This document shows positions 5,471 through 10,697 of a DNA stretch of 10,697 bases, in pieces. Position numbers and translations under genes: made by a program. Each line of letters opens with the position of its first letter. Position 1 is the first letter of the stretch. The DNA comes from Desulfobulbaceae bacterium UBA5173 (GTDB taxonomy: Bacteria > Desulfobacterota > Desulfobulbia > Desulfobulbales > Desulfobulbaceae): positions 36,492-47,188 of the forward strand of contig DHWV01000069.1 of the NCBI GenBank assembly GCA_002413355.1, read 5' to 3'. Under the pieces are notes generated by a model. It searched no databases. It worked only from the letters and a program-made list of their open reading frames with translations, and was not told the DNA's origin.

Positions 5471-6613
5471 TCACTCTCTTTCATATTGCTGGCCGGGCAA
5501 TTGTCGGATCAGCCCTTTCAGCTCCAAGTTCAGCAGCAGGCCGTGCAGCTCGCTCACCGGCAGGCCGCTTGTAGCGGTCAGCTCCTCAATGTCGATTGGA
5601 TCAGCGGCAAGCAGGGCGAGCAGCTTCTGCTCTGATGCAGAGATATCTTCGGGAACAGCCTGCCTTGTGGCTTTATTTTGCCTGACACCACCTACTGTCG
5701 GCAGTTCCGCCAAGATATCCTCAACCGAATGCACGAGCTGCGCGCCCTGTTGAATCAGATGATGCGAACCTTCGCTCTGCGGTGAATCAATCCGACCCGG
5801 CACAGCGAAAACCTCGCGGTTCTGCTCCAGAGCCATGCGGGCGGTGATCAGCGATCCGGATTTGGCGGCGGCCTCAACCACCACCACGCCCAAGGAGAGG
5901 CCGCTGATGATCCGGTTGCGGGCTGGAAAACGGAAACCGTCCGGCTGGGTGCCGAGCGGGTATTCGCTGACCAGCAGGCCGTGCGCCTGAATTTGCTCAT
6001 AAAGACGGCTGTGAAAGCGGGGATACACCACATCGACCCCGCAACCAAGAACAGCAACGGTGCGCCCTGCGGCGGCCAGTGCGCCCGCGTGAGCTTGGCC
6101 GTCAATGCCTTCAGCCAGCCCGCTGACCACGGTCAATCCGGCCTGAACGAGCTGCTGGGCAAGGAGAAAGCTGATTTTGCGGCCATAACCGGTGGCAGAA
6201 CGGGAGCCGACTAGCGCGACGGCTGTTTGCTGAAGAGAAACAAGATCGCCTCGGCACCAAAGCAGCACCGGCGGATCGTGAATAGTACGAAGCAGAGAAG
6301 GATAGCGCGGATCAGTGCAGGAGAGCAGTCGCACACCGACTGCGGCGGCCCGCTCCTGCTCTCGGACAGCCCATGATTGAGCTTGAGCAAGAACGGCTGG
6401 ATTATCAAAAAGGGCAGCCAGCTTAGGACCGATGCCCTCAACATGGGCGACGGTCCGGCCTGCGGCCAATACTGCCTGAGGATTTCCAAACGCAGCAACA
6501 AGACGATGAATCAGGGTACAGCCTAAGCCCGGCAAAATGGCCAAAGCCAGCCAATCCCTGATTTCGTCAGTCGTCTCCCCCCGCTCATCCGACGGAAGCA
6601 GATTGTCAGTCAC
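5471..6613 (-). CDS. dprA: DNA-processing protein DprA/Smf
   Basis: DprA binds incoming single-stranded DNA and loads RecA during natural transformation; homologues also occur in non-competent bacteria. From GTG 6613 the protein has 380 residues: an N-terminal helical part with LPGLG (27-31) and a helix-hairpin-helix-like VEGIGPKLA (58-66), YPSLLRTIHDPPVLLWCRG (104-122), and the Rossmann core with VGSRSATGYG (135-144), SGLAEGID (164-171), GCGVDVVYP (190-198), SEYPLG, FPARNRIISG and KSGSLITA. A C-terminal winged-helix-like domain starts near 315. The open frame extends to 6679 inside rpoD, but GTG 6613 has GGAG (6624-6627) ten bases upstream and overlaps the rpoD stop (GTGACTGA), so coupled translation is likely. 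It is the last gene of the dnaG-rpoD-dprA run. Confidence 0.95.
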   Translation of the reverse strand: MTDNLLPSDERGETTDEIRDWLALAILPGLGCTLIHRLVAAFGNPQAVLAAGRTVAHVEGIGPKLAALFDNPAVLAQAQSWAVREQERAAAVGVRLLSCTDPRYPSLLRTIHDPPVLLWCRGDLVSLQQTAVALVGSRSATGYGRKISFLLAQQLVQAGLTVVSGLAEGIDGQAHAGALAAAGRTVAVLGCGVDVVYPRFHSRLYEQIQAHGLLVSEYPLGTQPDGFRFPARNRIISGLSLGVVVVEAAAKSGSLITARMALEQNREVFAVPGRIDSPQSEGSHHLIQQGAQLVHSVEDILAELPTVGGVRQNKATRQAVPEDISASEQKLLALLAADPIDIEELTATSGLPVSELHGLLLNLELKGLIRQLPGQQYERE

Positions 6614-8147
6614 GCACAAACGGCTCCAAGTAGCGGCTGCGGTTAGGATGACGCAACTTCTTGATTGCTTGCGACTCAATTTGCCGAATGCGCTCCCGCG
6701 TCACGGCAAAGCACTGACCCACTTCCTCCAAAGTGTGATCGCACGTCACATCAATACCATAGCGCAGACGGAGAACTTGCGCCTCCCGCTCAGTCAGCTC
6801 ATCCATCACTTTGGACAAGCAGCGCTTGAGGCTCTCGGAAATGGACAGCTCCTGCGGGTCAGGGTTGACTTCATCAATAATGAAATCACTGAGCAAGGTG
6901 TCCTCTTCATCGCCCACCGGAGCATCTAAGGAGATCGCATCCTTGGCAGTTTTCAGGGCAGAGTTGATGTACTCCACGTCCGTGTCGAGCTGGACGGCCA
7001 GCTCCTCCGGGGTCGGCTCGCGGCTTTCGGCCCGCTGAAATTCGCGGGTGAAGCGCAGCATCCGGTTGATCGCCTCGATCATATGCACAGGCAGACGAAT
7101 GGTGCGGCCCTGATCGGCGATGCCCCGGTTGATTGACTGCCGGATCCACCATGTGGCATAAGTGGAGAACTTGTAGCCCCGGTTGTAGTCATATTTTTCA
7201 ACCGCTTTCATCAGGCCGATATTGCCTTCCTGAATCAAGTCGGCGAGCATCATACCCCGGTTGAGGAACTTTTTGGAGATGGAAATCACCAAGCGCAGGT
7301 TGGCCCGGACCAGAGACTCCTTAGCCTGCTTGGCAGTAAGACGGCCTATTTTCACTTCAGTGAACAGCGCGTTGAAGCTGCGGCAGTCCATGCCCACCGT
7401 CTCAGCCAGATCAAAGCTGATCTGCCGTTCCAACTCGTCAATGTCCGCATGATGCTCTCCGGCCTTGTCCGCCAGCAGCATCTCCCGCCGCGCCCTGATC
7501 CGCACTTCGCGGAATTTTTCGCTAAACTCTTCGACAGTCTTGACCACCGGCAGTAGACTTCTGAAGCTAACCCGCCACTGGCGGAACAATCCGGCGATTT
7601 CCAAACCGACATGGCGAATGCCATCGGTCAGCGGCTCTTCACCCTCTGGGCTGCCGAGCTTCTCCTTGAACTGACAGAACAGTCCAGTCCGCTGCTGATC
7701 CAACCGGTTCGCCCGCTCAACTGCGTCAATAAACGCCTCACGGATCGTAGACAATCCGCTGTCGTCATTCTCCGAAACACCATTCAATACCGAGCCAATG
7801 CGCAAGCTGCCTTGCAGTAGACCGTTTTTCAGAGTGTTGAGAGCCTCCAGCCCCATTGTCAGCTGAAGGACGGCATTCTGCACTCTGGCCTCGCCTTCCT
7901 CAATTTTCTTGGCGAGCTGGATTTCTTCATGATAACTGAGCAAGTCCAGCTCGCCCATCTCACGAAGATAAATATTCATCGGATCGGCACCAAAATCCTC
8001 TTGAACCGGCCTCTCCTCTTCATGTCCGCTGCCTTCGCAGCTCTGTTCATCCTCTGACATGCTACTGTCCGCATCCAGCTCTTGACTCACGCTTTCTTCG
8101 TCTTCATAAGGTCGTTCCAAAGACAGATCCACCAACTGGTTCTTCAT
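6606..8147 (-). CDS. rpoD: Principal RNA polymerase sigma factor (sigma-70/RpoD)
   Basis: This is the housekeeping sigma factor: it directs RNA polymerase to promoters. The 513 residues contain region 1.2 (DPMNIYLREMG, 55-65), a non-conserved region, region 2 (VRANLRLVISISKKF, 280-294; DLIQEGNIGLMKAVEKYD, 303-320; YKFSTYATWWIRQ, 325-337), region 3 and region 4.2 (TLEEVGQCFAVTRERIRQIE, 472-491). Conserved positions run exactly 100 below E. coli numbering. The N-terminus (1-54) is short and strongly acidic (18 Asp/Glu, 3 Lys/Arg) and not a recognisable region 1.1. In region 2.4 the E. coli Thr440 equivalent is Asn340. Start ATG 8147 follows GGAGGAGG closely; an in-frame TTG at 8258 is only an open-frame extension. 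Position between dnaG and dprA supports RpoD and not an alternative sigma factor. Confidence 0.97.
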   Translation of the reverse strand: MKNQLVDLSLERPYEDEESVSQELDADSSMSEDEQSCEGSGHEEERPVQEDFGADPMNIYLREMGELDLLSYHEEIQLAKKIEEGEARVQNAVLQLTMGLEALNTLKNGLLQGSLRIGSVLNGVSENDDSGLSTIREAFIDAVERANRLDQQRTGLFCQFKEKLGSPEGEEPLTDGIRHVGLEIAGLFRQWRVSFRSLLPVVKTVEEFSEKFREVRIRARREMLLADKAGEHHADIDELERQISFDLAETVGMDCRSFNALFTEVKIGRLTAKQAKESLVRANLRLVISISKKFLNRGMMLADLIQEGNIGLMKAVEKYDYNRGYKFSTYATWWIRQSINRGIADQGRTIRLPVHMIEAINRMLRFTREFQRAESREPTPEELAVQLDTDVEYINSALKTAKDAISLDAPVGDEEDTLLSDFIIDEVNPDPQELSISESLKRCLSKVMDELTEREAQVLRLRYGIDVTCDHTLEEVGQCFAVTRERIRQIESQAIKKLRHPNRSRYLEPFVRD

Positions 8148-8150
8148 GCG

Positions 8151-8167
8151 GATACCTCCTCCGTATC
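8151..8167 (-). promoter_or_regulatory. rpoD ribosome-binding site inside a hairpin loop
   Basis: In the mRNA, GATAC (8163-8167) and GTATC (8151-8155) form five pairs around the 7-nt loop GGAGGAG (8156-8162), which is the Shine-Dalgarno core. The stem ends three bases before the ATG at 8147. The strong Shine-Dalgarno fixes the rpoD start; the stem may either present or restrain it. Confidence 0.6.
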
Positions 8168-8262
8168 GTTCAGAAAACACAGCTTCCTGCGGAATCCGCC
8201 GATTCCGCTTTCCCCCCGCCTCTTGCTGCTCTCCGCACCGTTCGGTCAGCGTGCTCAACCCT

Positions 8263-8286
8263 TCATCGCCGACCGTTTTTGCTCAT
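8263..8286 (-). CDS. Possible 7-residue leader peptide before rpoD
   Basis: ATG at 8286 opens MSKNGRR and then stops (TGA, 8263-8265). GGAG (8294-8297) stands seven bases upstream, a proper spacing. The reading frame covers the 5' arm of the hairpin at 8243-8275, so translation would melt that stem, as in attenuator-like leaders. ORFs this short arise easily by chance and I cannot show that it is translated. Confidence 0.25.
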   Translation of the reverse strand: MSKNGRR

Positions 8287-8402
8287 TTTTTAACTCCAGT
8301 CAAAAAAAGCTGTCCCGTTTCACCATACTGCCATTTTTTTGTTCGGGATTTCAGCCCCTGACATATACAGTACAACTTTTTACACGCATTGTACAGGATT
8401 TT

Positions 8403-8426
8403 CCACAGCCACGCTGTGGTTTTTTT
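8403..8426 (+). terminator. Intrinsic terminator pointing along the plus strand
   Basis: CCACAGC (8403-8409), loop CAC, GCTGTGG (8413-8419), then seven T residues (8420-8426). In this orientation it is a textbook rho-independent terminator. dnaG and rpoD run the other way, where the same stem is followed by AAAATCC, so it cannot end dnaG. It could end an antisense or small RNA, or block plus-strand read-through into dnaG. Confidence 0.6.
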
Positions 8427-8508
8427 CAGTCAACCCATTGCTGGCCTGATCATCATCCCGCCAATATAGACCTGCACACTTTTCAGGAATGACTCTCAAC
8501 AAAAAAAC

Positions 8509-8536
8509 ACTGTATCATTTTTCCATCTTTTTGCAA
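8509..8536 (-). promoter_or_regulatory. Weak sigma-70-like promoter for rpoD
   Basis: TTGCAA (8531-8536) and TACAGT (8509-8514) on the minus strand are 16 bases apart; each matches consensus at 4 of 6 positions. It begins just inside the gap after the dnaG stop and would give an rpoD leader of about 350 nt. Read-through from dnaG is the alternative source of rpoD mRNA. Confidence 0.3.
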
Positions 8537-8542
8537 GAAATT

Positions 8543-10384
8543 TCAATTGACGGAGGACTGGTTTTCTATTTCTGGCTGAATTTGCCGTTGCAGTCTCCGA
8601 ACCTCACTTGTTTCTCCCGTCTGCTGAATCTGCCGAAGCCGAAGGAGCGATGCTGCGCTGTCCTGCCGCGCTTTTGCCGCTTTAAGCCAACCAAGCAGCT
8701 CGGCGCACAGCTCGCGGCTCTGCTCCTCGTCACATGGGGTATCGCCAGCCCCGCGCAGCATAATCTCCGCGATCAACCGCCGGGCTGCACCGTCCGGCAG
8801 CACAGCAAGAAGCTGCTCCGGCAGCAGCGTTCCTCCGGCTTCAGACAGCCGCCGCATCGCCGCGACCGCCTCTCGCACCGGTACAACGCAGCCGCTGACA
8901 TACTCAAGCAGCCCCCCTGCCGCCAGCTTATTGAAATGTTCAGGATGCAGCACGACAAATTCGAGCAGCCGCTGCTGGTTGGCAGGTAGTTGGACAGCCG
9001 CTGCCGCATGGACTTCACCGTATTCTGGCGCATCGACAATAAAATCAGCGTAATCGGGCGGCGGATTTGAGGGGGTGGGCGGCATGTCCATCAGCGGCCG
9101 CGTCTTGGCAGGCAGGAAATGCTGCGGCGACAGGCCCAACTTTTCCGCAAAATGGGCAGCCAGCAGCTCCCGCTGCGCGGGGTCGGGAGCCTGCGCAGCC
9201 AGTTCAGTCAGCTCGGCCAGAATCTTGCTCTTGCCGGAGAGCGTGAGGCCATGCTTCTTGGCCAGCGCATCAAAGATAAACTCCGGCAGCGGCTGGGCCG
9301 TGCTGATCAGTTCCTGAACTGCCGCCGCGCCTTTTTCCCGGATAAACGAATCTGGGTCATGACCTAACGGCAGCACGGCCGCCTTGGCCTCCAGCCGCTC
9401 TGACAGGAACAGCGGCACTGATCTACGGGCCGCCTTTTGTCCGGCTGCGTCACCGTCAAAAAGCAGCACCGCCTCGCTGCAATAAGCGCGCAGGCTGCGC
9501 ACCTGCTCCTTGGTCAGGGCGGTGCCGAGCGGCGCAACCGTATTGCCGATGCCATGCACATCCAGCAGCAGTAGGTCAAAATTGCCTTCGACAATCACGA
9601 CTTGGCGGCTTTTGCGGATATTCTCCCGGTGCTGGTGCAGGCCGAATAAAGTGCGGCTCTTGCTGAACACCAAACTCTCCGGTGAATTCATGTACTTTGG
9701 CTGTCCGTCACCGAGAATACGCCCGCCAAATGCCACAATTTTGCCGCCTGTGTCCACAATTGGAAACATAATGCGGTCACGGAAGCGGTCATACCAACCA
9801 CCGCTCTGCTTAGCGACAATCAGTCCGGCCTGTGCCACGGCCTCCGCCGGGAACTGTCTAATAAGGCGGGAGCTAAGAAAATCCCAGGCATCAGGAGCAT
9901 AGCCAAGCTGGTATTTATCAATGAACTCCGACGGCACCCCTCGCCTGCGCAGATACTGCCGAGCTGCTTCCGCCTGCGGGGCATCCTTCAAAAATTTGCT
10001 GCACAGTTTGGCTGCTTCCGCGTTAATCTGGTGGAGCAGATCGCGCTGCCGCCGTCGCACTTGCTCGGCCTCGTCCACCTTTGGCTCCGGCAGGCTGACC
10101 TGATACCGCCGAGCCAGCTCCTGTAGCGCTTCCGGGAAACTTAAGTTCTTCTGTTTCATCAGGAAGGCGAACACATCGCCGCCCTCGCCGCAGCCAAAGC
10201 AATGGTAGCTCCGCCGCTGCGGATTGACTGAGAACGAGGGGGTTTTTTCGCCATGAAATGGGCAAAGGCCAGTGAAGTTCGTCCCGGCTCGCCGAAGCTG
10301 CACATACTCGCCGATCACTTGGACAAGGTCCGCCGCCTCGCGCACCTGCTCTCTGGCTTCATCCCATGTCCCGCTGAACACCAT
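8543..10384 (-). CDS. dnaG: DNA primase
   Basis: DnaG makes the RNA primers for replication and works with the replicative helicase DnaB. The 613-residue protein has the N-terminal CHC2 zinc-binding domain (Cys41, His44, Cys62, Cys65 in LCPFHGEKTPSF and YHCFGCG), the RNA-polymerase core domain (DRFRDRIMFPI, 199-209; PKYMNSPES, 229-237), and the TOPRIM catalytic motifs: EGNFD (266-270, usually EGYMD), LGTALT (286-291), DGDAAG (310-315) and DPDSFI (343-348). E266, D270, D310, D312, D343 and D345 match the metal-binding acidic residues. The C-terminal DnaB-binding region (after about 430) is poorly conserved, as is usual. The start at 10384 has only a weak GGGG-type ribosome site. rpoD follows after 395 nt, in the standard dnaG-rpoD order; no rpsU is visible upstream in the window. 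Confidence 0.97.
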   Translation of the reverse strand: MVFSGTWDEAREQVREAADLVQVIGEYVQLRRAGTNFTGLCPFHGEKTPSFSVNPQRRSYHCFGCGEGGDVFAFLMKQKNLSFPEALQELARRYQVSLPEPKVDEAEQVRRRQRDLLHQINAEAAKLCSKFLKDAPQAEAARQYLRRRGVPSEFIDKYQLGYAPDAWDFLSSRLIRQFPAEAVAQAGLIVAKQSGGWYDRFRDRIMFPIVDTGGKIVAFGGRILGDGQPKYMNSPESLVFSKSRTLFGLHQHRENIRKSRQVVIVEGNFDLLLLDVHGIGNTVAPLGTALTKEQVRSLRAYCSEAVLLFDGDAAGQKAARRSVPLFLSERLEAKAAVLPLGHDPDSFIREKGAAAVQELISTAQPLPEFIFDALAKKHGLTLSGKSKILAELTELAAQAPDPAQRELLAAHFAEKLGLSPQHFLPAKTRPLMDMPPTPSNPPPDYADFIVDAPEYGEVHAAAAVQLPANQQRLLEFVVLHPEHFNKLAAGGLLEYVSGCVVPVREAVAAMRRLSEAGGTLLPEQLLAVLPDGAARRLIAEIMLRGAGDTPCDEEQSRELCAELLGWLKAAKARQDSAASLLRLRQIQQTGETSEVRRLQRQIQPEIENQSSVN

Positions 10385-10536
10385 AATTCCCCAAGAAAAA
10401 TTCTGCCAACCCGATCACATTGCGTATGGATGACCATAAGTGGTACACCATGCCTGTCGGAAGATCAAGATGATTTATCAGCCGACTATAAGGGAAATCA
10501 TATTGAACCTATCCCAAAAATACTGAACGGATGTTA

Positions 10537-10670
10537 AACTACTCTTCTCTGGAGGGCATTGATATGGCAGGGAGATTTGAGGGGCTGAATGGAAGCTGTT
10601 TGAGGACAATTTTCCCGGGTGAATTCAAGTTCCAAGTGCAACTTTTGCAGAGTTGAGAAAAGAGTGAGTT
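10537..10670. mobile_element. Possible MITE-like remnant of an insertion sequence
   Basis: The left sequence AACTACTCTTCTCT (10537-10550) resembles the reverse complement of 10655-10670, AACTCACTCTTTTCTC, with two single-base gaps. These imperfect terminal inverted repeats bracket the transposase fragment. Target-site duplications were not identified and the boundaries are approximate. Confidence 0.3.
10564..10656 (+). pseudogene. Frameshifted, truncated IS4/IS5-type transposase start
   Basis: After a good Shine-Dalgarno (GGAGGG, 10551-10556) the ATG opens MAGRFEGLN and continues for 30 codons to a TGA. MAGRFEGL followed by WKLFEDIFP is how DUF4096-type (IS4/IS5-like) transposases begin, as I remember them. 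Here WKLFEDNFPG appears, but in the +2 frame from TGG at 10590 and only two bases after the Leu codon instead of about twelve, which implies a deletion of about 10 nt. That frame also stops at 10620-10622. No further transposase sequence is seen, so the copy is dead at this end. The identification relies on a short recalled N-terminal motif. Confidence 0.55.
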
Positions 10671-10697
10671 GTTGGCTCATTTCTCACCGCCAAGCAA

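Larger units (their letters stand above)
8148..8542 (-). other. 395-nt dnaG-rpoD gap with hairpin-rich rpoD leader
   Basis: No convincing long gene is present. Going along the minus-strand RNA it holds: a weak promoter (8509-8536); an inverted repeat CCACAGC/GCTGTGG (8403-8419) that on the plus strand is a terminator; a dyad GTACAA-N13-TTGTAC (8370-8394); a 7-codon ORF (8263-8286); a hairpin CGGTCGGCG/CGCTGACCG, nine pairs with one G-U (8243-8275); a hairpin GCGGAATC/GATTCCGC, eight pairs and a 4-nt loop (8189-8208); and the hairpin holding the ribosome site (8151-8167). A leader this long and this structured suggests post-transcriptional control of rpoD. Confidence 0.6.
10385..10697. other. 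Region upstream of dnaG with IS remnant
   Basis: These 313 bases hold no intact gene. On the minus strand TATAGT (5 of 6 to a -10) occurs around 10490 but lacks a good -35, so the dnaG promoter is not located with confidence. The right-hand part (about 10537-10670) holds the transposase fragment and imperfect inverted repeats described separately. The remaining stretch 10385-10530 shows no recognised feature. Confidence 0.4.

Noticed and set aside
8148..8258. 37-residue N-terminal extension of RpoD from TTG 8258
   Set aside because: The ATG at 8147 has a very strong GGAGGAGG site, and the extension runs through the hairpins of the leader.
8361..8377. LexA-like box upstream of rpoD
   Set aside because: The minus strand reads TACTGTATATGTCAGGG. 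Its first half matches the E. coli SOS box, but the second half does not form the required dyad, so it is at most a half site.
8489..9902. Plus-strand open frames opposite dnaG (for example 8489-8989 and 9510-9902)
   Set aside because: They are high-GC antisense shadows; DnaG motifs are continuous on the minus strand across the same interval.
1..10697. tRNA, rRNA or CRISPR array
   Set aside because: No TTC-arm/CCA pattern, rRNA-like stretch or regularly spaced direct repeats were seen on either strand.

Overview
This window carries mostly housekeeping genes of a Gram-negative, sulfate-reducer-like bacterium. I infer Desulfobacterota, possibly Desulfobulbales, from the long-form HisG with an EMSRYVE segment, the style of the RpoD and DnaG sequences, a DUF3096 protein and a small Cys-rich protein. 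That assignment rests on remembered family sequences, not on a search. Most genes are moderately GC-rich. One gene near 2906-3529 is visibly AT-richer.

Layout. Positions 1-865 (minus) hold the first two thirds of purD, cut by the window edge, behind a candidate promoter. A single-domain mazG (minus, 1095-1520) is divergent from an 81-residue unknown protein (plus, 1556-1801). That protein overlaps, tail to tail, an FKBP-type prolyl isomerase gene of the SlyD/FkpB kind (minus, 1768-2202), which has a good sigma-70 promoter. Positions 2332-3529 (plus) are an accessory stretch: a 62-residue Cys-rich protein, a 49-residue DUF3096 membrane protein, a non-coding interval that can fold into a branched RNA, and an AT-rich, membrane-anchored protein with a His/Cys arrangement like clan CD (caspase/CHAT-like) proteins.

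Positions 3545-5451 (plus) are hisI, hisG and the ribosome-assembly GTPase engB/ysxC. A 30-bp perfect palindrome plus a second small hairpin lie between hisI and hisG; hisG and engB overlap by 4 nt. Convergent to these, read on the minus strand from 10384 down to 5471, is dnaG - rpoD - dprA: primase, principal sigma factor and the DNA-processing protein. This is the classic macromolecular-synthesis gene order with dprA attached through an 8-nt overlap. The 395-nt dnaG-rpoD gap is rich in hairpins, contains a possible 7-codon leader ORF, holds an orphan plus-strand terminator, and ends in a hairpin with the rpoD ribosome-binding site in its loop. Upstream of dnaG lies a frameshifted transposase remnant with weak inverted repeats.

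The strongest candidates for something undescribed are the clan-CD-like protein with the possible structured RNA before it, and the rpoD leader. The rest is ordinary.
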